NCBI GenBank assembly: GCA_903907955.1
Contig: CAIVPZ010000109.1
Coordinates: 124,001 to 188,000, forward strand
From: an uncultured Acetobacteraceae bacterium
Lineage (GTDB): Bacteria; Pseudomonadota; Alphaproteobacteria; Acetobacterales; Acetobacteraceae
Direction of reading: 5' to 3'
DNA: 64,000 nucleotides
The stretch's first letter is position 1; each line of letters starts with the position of its first letter. Below are positions 9,106 through 16,898 of the stretch, piece after piece. The position numbers and the translations under genes were made by a program. The notes beneath the pieces are model-generated. The model worked only from the letters and a program-made list of their open reading frames with translations. It did no database searches and was not told where the DNA came from.

Positions 9106-9396
9106 CTACGGGCCGATGGCGTCGATCGCCTGCGCCAGCGCCACGTCGCGCCGGCTCAACCCGCCGGCGTCATGGGTGGTCAGCAGAATCTCCACCCTGT
9201 TCCAAACGTTCGACCATTCCGGGTGGTGGTCCATCTTTTCGGCCAGCAGCGCGACCCGGGACATGAACCCCCAGGCGGCGCTGAAATCGGTGAAACGGAA
9301 GCTGCGCACGATGGCTTCCCGCCCCTCCGCCAGCCGCCACTCCGGCAGCAGTTCCAACATTGCGCCGCGCTGCGCCTCGCTCAAACGCTCGACCAT
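9106..9396 (-). CDS. 4a-hydroxytetrahydrobiopterin dehydratase (PCD/PhhB family)
   Basis: A 96-residue protein that dehydrates pterin-4a-carbinolamine during pterin recycling. The family signature is clear: [19 protein letters not shown], then [18 protein letters not shown], containing the two catalytic His, and [24 protein letters not shown] 9396 is chosen over longer frames because the family is ~95-100 residues long and GGAGCGGGAGAGA precedes it. No aromatic amino-acid hydroxylase gene is nearby; in many alphaproteobacteria this protein occurs alone. Confidence 0.93.
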   Translation of the reverse strand: MVERLSEAQRGAMLELLPEWRLAEGREAIVRSFRFTDFSAAWGFMSRVALLAEKMDHHPEWSNVWNRVEILLTTHDAGGLSRRDVALAQAIDAIGP

Positions 9397-9477
9397 CGGT
9401 CTCTCCCGCTCCTGACTGCTCAGTCTTTGAACTGCAACGCCCTTGACCGCCGGCCGGTGCCGTGCGGCAGTTGCGCC

Positions 9478-9903
9478 ATGCCCCAACATGCCACTCGCCG
9501 CCCCACCTTCACCACCCCGCCCGACATTATCGACATCGAAGCGCTGGCCGGGCGCGCCCTCGCCACCATCCCCGCCCGGCTGCGGGCGCACATCACCAAT
9601 GTCGCCATCCGGGTGGAGGAACTGCCGGACGATGCGACACTGGACGAGCTTGGCATCGAATCGCCGTGGGACCTCACCGGCCTGTATCACGGCACGCCGC
9701 TCAACCAGCGCAGCGTGGGCGACATCGTTCGCATGCCGGATTTGATTTTCCTCTATCGCCAGCCGATCCTGGCCGAGTGGATCGAGACCGGCGAGGAATT
9801 GTACCGGCTGGTCGCCAGCGTGCTGGTGCACGAGGTCGGCCACCATTTCGGCTTCAGCGACGCTGATATCGAGGCGTTGGAGCAGGAGATGGGGGGAGCA
9901 TAA
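9478..9903 (+). CDS. Zincin-like metallopeptidase family protein (DUF1025)
   Basis: A 141-residue protein ending with a metal site [13 protein letters not shown] (HExxH plus a further His), the hallmark of the small zincin_1/DUF1025 family of possible zinc proteases common in proteobacteria and actinobacteria. The N-terminal part ([27 protein letters not shown]) and the [13 protein letters not shown] segment also fit. Start ATG 9478 gives the usual length; the ribosome site is weak. It is divergent from the dehydratase gene, with 81 nt between starts. No substrate is known for the family. Confidence 0.85.
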   Translation: MPQHATRRPTFTTPPDIIDIEALAGRALATIPARLRAHITNVAIRVEELPDDATLDELGIESPWDLTGLYHGTPLNQRSVGDIVRMPDLIFLYRQPILAEWIETGEELYRLVASVLVHEVGHHFGFSDADIEALEQEMGGA

Positions 9904-10189
9904 GGCAGGCCCGCGATCCCGCGACGGTCTCAGCGATTGGGAAATGCAGGCCACCGCCTGATCCGAAGAAGTATTCAATCCGGTCAGTATACCCCATCCC
10001 TTCCAGCCGTGCGGCCGAAACTTCCTGGCCAGGCGCGCCACGGTGACGTGGCTTGTTTGTTGCCCGTCATTACACCCTGACTCTGCGGAAATCCGGAAAA
10101 ACCTCTTGCCAACCGATCCGGGAGCGATTCCGGTTGTTCCCATGATCCGCCCTGGCTTCCTGGACCCCGAATCGCGCCGCGACCTGATT

Positions 10190-10596
10190 GCCGTCGCGCT
10201 CGATCTCCTCCGGCCAGACGGCCAGGAAGTCGAGCGCGCGGTGGAGATGATCGACCGCCAGCTTGCCCGCTTCCGGCAGCCAGCCGATGTCGGGCAGCCA
10301 GCGGCTGGCGCAACCGGGCTTCGAGCCGGGGTCGTCCAGACGCTGCGCCGCCATGGCGAACAGCGCCCATTCGTGCGGCGCGGTCAGCTCGGCGCGTTCC
10401 ATGCGGGTGCGGATGGCCTCGCCGATGCCGAGTTCCTCCCACAGGGTGTCGGCGGCATCGGCGTCGATGACGCGCTGAATACTGGCGACCACGCGCTGCA
10501 ATGCGGCGCGGTCGAGTTGGTGGCGCGGCCTAAGCTGTGCACCACCCGCGCTTCGGAGCGCTTGGCCCTTTCGAGGGCGCGGGCCTGAATACGGGA
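10190..10596 (-). pseudogene. IS1634-family transposase remnant (N-terminal, frameshifted)
   Basis: The minus strand encodes two frames that join into the N-terminus of an IS1634-type transposase: RSEARVVHSLGR near 10528-10560, then, after a frameshift, [48 protein letters not shown] and [16 protein letters not shown] down to ~10193. Beyond this the similarity stops and no DDE catalytic region exists. It abuts the stop codon of the phosphoesterase gene at 10601. Identification is from memory of the family; a profile search would confirm it. The gap from 9904 to 10190 shows nothing else. Confidence 0.6.
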
Positions 10597-10600
10597 AATT

Positions 10601-11434
10601 TCAGGCCGGTTGCAGGGCCGGCGCGGTCCGCGGCGCATGGGCGTAGGCGTGCGCCGCCGCCCAGTCGAGCAGTTCAAAGTTTCCGTCCGCATGCTCGACC
10701 AGCGCGGAGCAGCTTTCAACCCAGTCGCCCCCGTTCATGTACAGGACCTCCCCGACCCGGCGCATCTCAGGATGATGGATGTGGCCGCAGACCACGCCAT
10801 CGAAGCCGCGTCGCTGTGCCTCACCGGCCACCGCGACCGCGAACCGGTCGATCGCCTTCAATGCCTCCTTGACCTGTCGCTTCAGGTATCCCGAAAGCGA
10901 CCAGTAGGGCAGGCCGATGTGCCGGCGCGCCGCATTGAACCAGCGGTTGAGCGCCACCGCCGCGTCATACGCCCAATCGCCAATGACCGACACCAGCCGC
11001 GCATAGCGCACCGCGCCATCGAATTCGTCGCCGTGGATGACCAGCAGCCGGCGATCATCGGCAGTGACGTGCACCGCCTCGCGGCACAGCTGGAATCCGG
11101 ACACGACCATGCCGGCGAGGGCCAGGTGCGGCAGCCAGCCACGCAGCGTCTCGTCGTGGTTGCCTGGGACGTAGATGATTTCGGTACCACGGCGAACCTG
11201 CGCGATCAGCAGTCGCAGAACCTCGTCATGCCCCTCGTCCCAGTACCACGACTTGCACAGCCGCCAGCCATCGACGATGTCGCCAACCAGATACAGGCGA
11301 TCGCAGGATATGCGACGCAGGAAATCCGCCAGGAGGGCGGTCCGGCAGCCACGCGTTCCAAGATGGGTGTCAGAGATGAAGACGGTGCGGTAGTGGCGCT
11401 CGGTTCCCCGGAGGGGATGGATCAAGTCATGCAT
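10601..11434 (-). CDS. LpxH-like UDP-2,3-diacylglucosamine diphosphatase / metallophosphoesterase
   Basis: A 277-residue calcineurin-like phosphoesterase with the full metal-ligand series in order: SDTHLGTRGC (21-30), GDIVDGW, GNHDE, HGDEFDG and GHIHHPE. The insertion AVALNRWFNAARRHIGLPYWSLSGYLKRQVKEA is typical of LpxH2-like enzymes, which cleave UDP-2,3-diacylglucosamine in lipid A synthesis, though several homologues have unproven substrates. Start ATG 11434 is kept because it is the first in frame and FISDTHLG then falls near residue 19. It stands alone between two decayed IS fragments. Confidence 0.82.
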   Translation of the reverse strand: MHDLIHPLRGTERHYRTVFISDTHLGTRGCRTALLADFLRRISCDRLYLVGDIVDGWRLCKSWYWDEGHDEVLRLLIAQVRRGTEIIYVPGNHDETLRGWLPHLALAGMVVSGFQLCREAVHVTADDRRLLVIHGDEFDGAVRYARLVSVIGDWAYDAAVALNRWFNAARRHIGLPYWSLSGYLKRQVKEALKAIDRFAVAVAGEAQRRGFDGVVCGHIHHPEMRRVGEVLYMNGGDWVESCSALVEHADGNFELLDWAAAHAYAHAPRTAPALQPA

Positions 11435-11544
11435 GCGACCCCGACAAGGAGAGTTGCGTAAAATTCAATAAACCAGGCGCCGCCTCAGAAACGTGAACAT
11501 TTGATGATTCGGCATCGTCGCTTCACAAGAACGAAATTGTTCTG

Positions 11545-11690
11545 TCATCGGTGAAGCCCCGGCAGCTTGTGCCAAGCAAACAGCGTGCCGGAGGTGATCG
11601 GGATATTGCCCCGGCAAGCCTTGCAGCGCCAGCGCGGTTGGTCCTCGGGTCGCCGGCAGTCGTCGCTGATCATGCAGCCGCAGCCGGGAA
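11545..11690 (-). pseudogene. IS1595-family transposase zinc-ribbon fragment
   Basis: The minus strand reads CGCMISDDCRRPEDQPRWRC then KACRGNIPITSGTLFAWHKLPG before a stop at 11545. This is the Cys-pair zinc ribbon and the 'SVTSGTIFASHK' stretch that open IS1595/ISXO2 transposases. The catalytic domain is missing, so this is a relic. The rest of 11435-12043 carries no gene I can support; a 68-codon frame at 11670-11876 (minus) is unrecognised and probably not coding. Confidence 0.58.
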
Positions 11691-12043
11691 CCCGGCCTGA
11701 CCGGCCAGCATCAGCAAGGCGGCCAGCCGCATGGCCTGGTAGCAGGCGAAGATGGCGTTGTCCCGCCGCTCCGTGCCGCCGAGCCGGCCATCCAGGTCGC
11801 GCGCCCGGTGCAGCGGGCAGGCGACGGGGAACCGCAACGCCTCGAGATCGGCCCCTCGGACCAGGTCAACACTCAACGGCAGTGGCGGAACAGCCTATCC
11901 TGTTACCGGCCCGGGCGAGCAGGTTGCATATCCATGTCGGTCGCCCGCGGGTTGGGCGGGAAGAAGGGCTGATCGAGGCAGCAGCCCGCCTGTTGCGCAA
12001 CAGCTGCGCCGAGCAGCGGTGAACCACCGCTGCCGGCGCGGTG

Positions 12044-13555
12044 CTATTCGTTGGTGAAAAGGTGCCGGATGACTTCGATCTCGCCGCCGCTGGCATGGCG
12101 GGGCGTGCCGGCCAGGATGCCGGTTACCTCACGGAACGGCTTGCCGATATGCATGCCGTGCGCGTCGATGGTGAACTCGCGGATGTCCTTGTCATGGCGC
12201 GATCCGCGCATCTTCAGCACCGTGATGCCGCGCCGCATCTCGCCATACATCTCGACGTAGCGCAGCAGAATGATCAGGTCGGTGATGGTCGAAATATGCG
12301 CCTCGGTCACCGATTCCCCCCCGAGCAGATTGGGGGTGGTCGCCGTGAACAGGCCGGCAACTTCCTGGTGCTTGATGAACGAGGTCAGCCCGACCACGAA
12401 CTCGCGGAACCCGCGCGGTCCCGACACCCGTTCCAGCGCCGACAGGCTGTCCACCGCCACCCGCTGCGGGGCGAAGGATTCGATGGTGCGCTTCATCCGG
12501 ATCAGATGGTCTTCCAGGCCGTCGTTCTCCGGGTAGGCGCAGACCACCTTGAGCTTGCCCTCGGCCTCCATCCGCTCATAGTCGACGCCCCAGCCGGTGG
12601 CGTTGCGGAACAGCTGTTCGCGACTTTCCTCGAAAGCGAACAGCAGGCAGCGCTCGTTCAGCCGTGCGCCGCCCGCCATGAACTCGGTTGCCATCAGGGT
12701 CTTGCCGGTGCCGGTGGCGCCGGAAACCAGGATGATCGAGTCGCGGAAGAACCCGCCGCCGCACATCGCGTCCATGTCGATGCTGCCGGAGGTGATGCGC
12801 ACGTTGGACGACCGCTGCTTGAGCTCGATCGCCGACAACGGGATGACCACCATGCCCTCGCCGTTCAGGATGGCGAACGGGTATTCGCCCTTGTGGTGCG
12901 GCGTGCCACGGAACTTGAGAATTTCCAGGGTGCGCCGCCGCTTCTCGCCTTCCAGCACGTTGCGCAGGATGATGACGTTGTCGGCCACGAACTCCTCGAC
13001 GCCGTAGCGGGCGATCTCGCCGTACTCGGCGGTGCGCTCCGCGGTCAGCAGGGCGGTCAGGCCCAGCCGCTTGAGCGCGGTGGCGATGCGGAACATCTCG
13101 CGCCGCACCGTGGCGCTGTCGGTGAACTGGGTGAAGATGGCGCCAAGCGAATCCATCGAGAGGCGGTGCGCGCCCACCCGCGATACCGCGTATTCGATGC
13201 GGGCGAGCAGCGCGCCAAGATCGTAGTCGCCGACGATCACCGTCTCATGCGAAGGCTCCGGCGAGGCATCGACGAACGCCCAGAGCCCCTGGGCCTCCCA
13301 GGCCGCGATGTCCCAGCCGAAGCCGCTCATGTTGACGCGGACGTCCTCGGCGCTTTCCTCGAAGGTGACGAACACCCCGGACTCGCCGGTGTGACGGATG
13401 CCCTCGGCCAGGAACTGCGCCGCAAGAATCGTTTTGGCACTGCCGGCGCTGCCACACACGAGGGTGGTTCGTCCCAATGGCAGACCACCGTCGGCGACAT
13501 GGTCGAAGCCGGGAATATGGCTGGCAAGCTTGGTGATCGATGTGGTGTTAGCCAT
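12044..13555 (-). CDS. kaiC: Circadian clock ATPase/autokinase KaiC
   Basis: Double-domain RecA-like KaiC, 503 residues. CI: Walker A GSAGSAKT (35-42) and catalytic Glu pair FEE (66-67). CII: Walker A GATGTGKT (279-286), Glu pair 309-310, and the phosphosite context EAHISTITD, in which Ser422 and Thr423 align with Ser431/Thr432 of Synechococcus KaiC. Conserved phosphosites predict autokinase activity. The C-terminal tail after ILAGTP is ~20 residues, slightly shorter than the cyanobacterial tail, and lacks the long coiled coil of some proteobacterial KaiCs. It is the last gene of a six-gene minus-strand operon, 37 nt after kaiB. The rhythm or hourglass outputs it would drive are not visible here. 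Confidence 0.95.
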   Translation of the reverse strand: MANTTSITKLASHIPGFDHVADGGLPLGRTTLVCGSAGSAKTILAAQFLAEGIRHTGESGVFVTFEESAEDVRVNMSGFGWDIAAWEAQGLWAFVDASPEPSHETVIVGDYDLGALLARIEYAVSRVGAHRLSMDSLGAIFTQFTDSATVRREMFRIATALKRLGLTALLTAERTAEYGEIARYGVEEFVADNVIILRNVLEGEKRRRTLEILKFRGTPHHKGEYPFAILNGEGMVVIPLSAIELKQRSSNVRITSGSIDMDAMCGGGFFRDSIILVSGATGTGKTLMATEFMAGGARLNERCLLFAFEESREQLFRNATGWGVDYERMEAEGKLKVVCAYPENDGLEDHLIRMKRTIESFAPQRVAVDSLSALERVSGPRGFREFVVGLTSFIKHQEVAGLFTATTPNLLGGESVTEAHISTITDLIILLRYVEMYGEMRRGITVLKMRGSRHDKDIREFTIDAHGMHIGKPFREVTGILAGTPRHASGGEIEVIRHLFTNE

Positions 13556-13592
13556 TGTTGTACAGCAGTTCTGTTATTTTCTGGGGCATCTG

Positions 13593-13886
13593 TCAGGAAT
13601 TCCGCGGCGGCGACGGCGCGAGGCCGAGCCCCATCAGAACCTTATCGGAATCGGAAAGATCGCCGATGACGCGGCGCATGGGCTGCGGCAGAAACATCAC
13701 CAGCATCGGCGTGGCGATGATCCTTTCCTTTTCGGCGATCTGTGGGTTCTCGAGAATGTCGATGACCTCGACTTCGTAGCTGCGACCGTCAAATTCCTTT
13801 TCGCAAAGCTCGCGCAGGTTGGCGATCGCGCGTTCCGCCCGTGGAGTCTGGCCGATGACATACAGCTTGAGGCGATATTCACTCAT
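13593..13886 (-). CDS. kaiB: Clock protein KaiB
   Basis: A 97-residue thioredoxin-like fold-switching protein that binds the KaiC CI ring. The sequence fits throughout: LKLYVIGQTPRAERAIANLREL, a YEVEVIDILENPQIAEKERIIATPML segment (the fold-switch half) and a short C-terminus. ATG 13886 overlaps the preceding receiver gene stop by 8 nt (ATGAGTGA), implying coupled translation. It is not fused to a kinase, so it is KaiB rather than a SasA N-terminus. Confidence 0.95.
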   Translation of the reverse strand: MSEYRLKLYVIGQTPRAERAIANLRELCEKEFDGRSYEVEVIDILENPQIAEKERIIATPMLVMFLPQPMRRVIGDLSDSDKVLMGLGLAPSPPRNS

Positions 13887-14808
13887 GCGTATTCTTGCCC
13901 GTTGGCGACAGGACCGCGTCGGGATGGCGGCGAATGGCCAGGTTGCGGCTGCGATAGGCGTTCAACACCCGGCCCATCAGTTCGATCAGCGTGAGCCGGC
14001 CGGTCTCCATCAAGGCCCGCGCGCGTCCCGGCGCCTCGCCGGCCGCGCAGGCGGAGAGTGCCCGGTAATGCAGCTCCGTCACGTCGCGTGCGCCGGCGCG
14101 CGTGCGGAACAGGCGCTCGGCAAGGTCGCGAAGGCCGATCGTGACCACATTCTCAATCCGGAAGATACGCTGTTCGAGGGCGTTGCGGAGCAGCGACTGA
14201 TAGGCGGCCTGCAGCTCGGCGAACGCCGCCGGCGCCGTTTCGCTGAGCGGCCCCACGCCGAGCACCCGCGCACTCATCGGCACCGTGCCGGCCGCCGAGT
14301 CGCCAAGCGCGCGGATTTCGGCGTCATAGCTGGCCTGGCGTTCGCGCTCGAACTGCTCGCGCCAATGGCGCTCGCTGTCGCGCAAATCGTCGATCGTGAT
14401 CTTGTGGCGCAGATAGGCATGCACCCGGGCAAGCAGCTCGCGATTGTCCACCGGCCGCGACAGGTAGCCATCGGCGCCCGCAGCGATTCCCTGCACCACC
14501 GAATCGCCGTCGGTGCGCAGGGCTGAACACAGCACGACGAAGGCGCTGCTGGTTCGCGGGTCGGCCTTGATCTGGCGGCAGACCTCCAAACCGTCGATGT
14601 CCGGCAGCATGACGTCGAGCAGGATCAGATCCGGCTGCTGCTGCTGGGCGCGGCGCAGCGCTTCCTCGCCGCTGTGGACCTGGGTGACCGTATAGCCTTC
14701 CCGCGCCAGCAGCCGGGCCGAGCCGGCGGTGATCGTCGCGTCGTCATCGACCACCAGGATATCGGCCGTCCCATCCTTGAAGACCGGCCGTGGTGCCGAA
14801 TTGTTCAT
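13879..14808 (-). CDS. Receiver domain fused to a KaiA/RsbU-like helical domain
   Basis: A 309-residue protein. Residues ~15-132 are a CheY-like receiver with acidic pocket Asp21-23 and phospho-acceptor Asp65 (LILLDVMLPD); the usual conserved Lys is Arg118 (SRPV). Residues ~135-170 are a charged probable coiled coil. Residues ~197-290 form an all-helical domain (YQSLLRNALEQRIFRIENVV, DVTELHYRAL, LIELMGRVLNAYRS) whose spacing recalls the KaiA C-terminal / RsbU N-terminal four-helix fold. There is no DNA-binding or enzymatic output. Its position directly before and overlapping kaiB suggests it feeds kinase signals into KaiBC, as KaiA or KaiA3 does in cyanobacteria; that role is inference. ATG 14808 is chosen because the receiver begins shortly after it; the upstream residues look like read-through. 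Confidence 0.72.
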   Translation of the reverse strand: MNNSAPRPVFKDGTADILVVDDDATITAGSARLLAREGYTVTQVHSGEEALRRAQQQQPDLILLDVMLPDIDGLEVCRQIKADPRTSSAFVVLCSALRTDGDSVVQGIAAGADGYLSRPVDNRELLARVHAYLRHKITIDDLRDSERHWREQFERERQASYDAEIRALGDSAAGTVPMSARVLGVGPLSETAPAAFAELQAAYQSLLRNALEQRIFRIENVVTIGLRDLAERLFRTRAGARDVTELHYRALSACAAGEAPGRARALMETGRLTLIELMGRVLNAYRSRNLAIRRHPDAVLSPTGKNTHE

Positions 14809-14863
14809 CGGACCGGCCCTGTCGCGGCCGGGCAGCCCACCGCCTGAACGTCGTGCCGGCGGT

Positions 14864-15520
14864 TCACGGCTGTACTCGTTGCGCACGGGCGCCCGCTGCG
14901 GCGCGGGCCTGCGATACCGTGGCCTCGACGGCGGCAATCCAGCCCGCCGGAAAGCGTTGCGGGTTGGTCATCCAGCCGCTCAGATTGACAGCCGCGCCGA
15001 TGCTCCCGTCGATTTCGTCGGCCACGGCCGCGACCAGAAGGTGGGGGGTCTGCGGCAGGCGCGAGCGCCAGTAAGCCTCGGTTGCCAGGTCGAAGGCTGC
15101 GGCCAATGCCGCGATCTGCACATCCGGGATATGCGCCTGCCGGGCATCGCGCAGGCCATCGGCGGCCCGGCGCAGCGTGTCATGGACGGCGATATTCGCC
15201 GGAAACGCGGCATCAAGCTCGTCGCACAGGATATTCAGATGCGTCTGCAGGATAAGGGAAGGAATGCCCCGGGTCGCGAGCACCTGGCGCAGCCAGCTAA
15301 TCTGCCCGGCAACGGTGGGCGGGTCAAGGTGGGTCAGGGTGGCCAGCCAGGCACTGTCGCTGCGGGTAAAGCGGTAGCCACGTTCGCCATATCGTTCGGC
15401 CAGATAGGGAAAGCGATGCCAACAGAGATCGCCGGCGCGCAGCGAGGCCGCCAACTCCCGCGGATCGGCCGGCACCGGATGCGTGGCCGCCTCGGCATTG
15501 AGCATAGCTGCAGAAATCAC
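14864..15520 (-). CDS. Unknown helical protein of the clock operon
   Basis: A 218-residue soluble, mostly helical protein with no signal peptide or membrane segment and no family I can name. A central block (residues 66-107; D66, P68, W76, RGIP 84-87, H94-L95, P107) matches, almost without gaps, residues 68-110 of the cobalamin protein two genes upstream (D68, P70, W79, RGVP 87-90, H97-L98, P110), so both carry one shared domain. It may be a partner or dimerisation adaptor of that sensor. It is separated by 154 nt from the kinase gene and by 55 nt from the receiver gene, so a separate promoter in the 154-nt gap is possible. Confidence 0.7.
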   Translation of the reverse strand: MISAAMLNAEAATHPVPADPRELAASLRAGDLCWHRFPYLAERYGERGYRFTRSDSAWLATLTHLDPPTVAGQISWLRQVLATRGIPSLILQTHLNILCDELDAAFPANIAVHDTLRRAADGLRDARQAHIPDVQIAALAAAFDLATEAYWRSRLPQTPHLLVAAVADEIDGSIGAAVNLSGWMTNPQRFPAGWIAAVEATVSQARAAAGARAQRVQP

Positions 15521-15674
15521 CCGGAACTCCGTCGGAACTTCGACAAGGTGTTGTTAAACCAAAAGAAATTTTAGCCTAGCAGTCGGACGCCCGGAATGGC
15601 AAGCGAATCTTCCCGCTGGACCGGGCCGGCTTGCATGTCCAGGCGCGTTGTCACAGATGTGGCGCCGCCCCCAT

Positions 15675-16898
15675 TCAGCCCTCCACCGGGCCTCGCATGG
15701 GCAGGCTCAGGATGAAGCGGGAGCCGCGTCCGACCTCGCTTTCGACGCGGACCTCGCCACCATGCCCTTCGGCGATCCGGCGGACGATGGCGAGGCCAAG
15801 GCCAGTGCTCCTTTCGCCGGCGGTGGGGCGCACGGTGGTCCGGCTGAACGGCTTGAAGAGCTTGGACAGGTCCGCCGGCGGGATTCCCTGCCCCTGGTCC
15901 TCGACCTCGATTGTCACGCTGCTGCCGCTGGTGCCGAGCCGGACATTCACCTGGGTGTGTGCCGGCGAGAACTTGATGGCGTTGCTGATCAGGTTGTTGA
16001 GGATCTGCTCGACCTTGGCGGCGTCGACGGTGACCGGCAGCGTTTCCACCGCCGGCTCGAAACGAAGCTCGATCTGTTTGCGCGCGGCCAGGACCCGGTT
16101 GAGCCGCAGGTTGTTCTGCAACAGTGCCACCAGCTCGGTCGGCTGCAGCTTCAGATTGAGCTGCCCGGCTTCGATTTGCGAGACGTCCAGGATATCGTCG
16201 AGCAACCCGAGCATGAACTGGCTGGTGGCCCGGATGGTTGAGACGAATGCCCGCTGCTCGCTGTCGAGCACCTCCGCCGCCTCGTTTTCCAGGAACTCGC
16301 TGTAGGTCAGGATCACCCCGATCGGACTGCGCAGGTCGTGCGCCGCAATGCCCAGCAGCCGGTTCTTTTCCTCGTTGAGCATCGAGAGTTCGGCGTTCTT
16401 GCGCGCCAGCTCCCGCTGGAGGTTGGCCAGCTCGTTGTTGACGCGCGTCAGATCCTCGAACATCGCGTCGTCGCGATCCCGGTTCTGCGAGGAGACGACG
16501 GCGAGCTTCTTCGCCATGGCGCGCAGCGTATTGGTTTGTTCGTTGTTGATGCGCAGCATCTCCTCGTTCATGCGGACCAGGGCGCTGCGGGTTCGCGCGG
16601 CGACGACCAGCATGCCTTCCTCGGTTCGCACGCCGGCGAAATGGAGCGGCATCAAAACGGTTCCGGTTGGGCCGGCGCCGGTTGCGACGGTGATCTCCCA
16701 GTCGAATGATGCGTCGTACTTGCGGACCGCCTCGGCAAAGGCGTTGAGCTTGTCCCGGGCAACCGGATCGACCAGCGCATCCAGGCGCGCCCCCGGCGGG
16801 GTTCGCGGCGAGAGACCAAGATCGTCGCGCACCACCCGTATGACCGTGCCGTCGGCCTCGCAGCGAAGCGCGATTCCCCCTTCGGTGGCCGTATTCAT
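15675..16898 (-). CDS. PAS-type sensor histidine kinase of the clock operon
   Basis: A 407-residue cytoplasmic kinase. Residues ~8-105 look like a PAS-like domain; ~108-182 a long coiled coil (NEEMLRINNEQTNTLRAMAKK, ELANLQRELARKNAELSMLNEE); then a HisKA domain with His187 (AAHDLRSPIG) and a HATPase_c domain (N box NNLISNAIKF, G1 DQGQGIP, G2 STGLGLAI). There are no membrane segments and no KaiB-like SasA domain. ATG 16898 overlaps the B12 gene stop by 4 nt (ATGA), so the two are translated together. The obvious phosphotransfer partner is the receiver protein at 13879-14808. A longer frame reads into the upstream gene and is rejected. Confidence 0.92.
   Translation of the reverse strand: MNTATEGGIALRCEADGTVIRVVRDDLGLSPRTPPGARLDALVDPVARDKLNAFAEAVRKYDASFDWEITVATGAGPTGTVLMPLHFAGVRTEEGMLVVAARTRSALVRMNEEMLRINNEQTNTLRAMAKKLAVVSSQNRDRDDAMFEDLTRVNNELANLQRELARKNAELSMLNEEKNRLLGIAAHDLRSPIGVILTYSEFLENEAAEVLDSEQRAFVSTIRATSQFMLGLLDDILDVSQIEAGQLNLKLQPTELVALLQNNLRLNRVLAARKQIELRFEPAVETLPVTVDAAKVEQILNNLISNAIKFSPAHTQVNVRLGTSGSSVTIEVEDQGQGIPPADLSKLFKPFSRTTVRPTAGERSTGLGLAIVRRIAEGHGGEVRVESEVGRGSRFILSLPMRGPVEG

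Noticed and set aside
12044-13555. Possibility that KaiC is a RadA/KaiC-like single-domain ATPase or a non-clock KaiC
   Set aside because: Two full RecA domains, both Glu pairs and the HIST phosphosite motif are present, and kaiB is adjacent.
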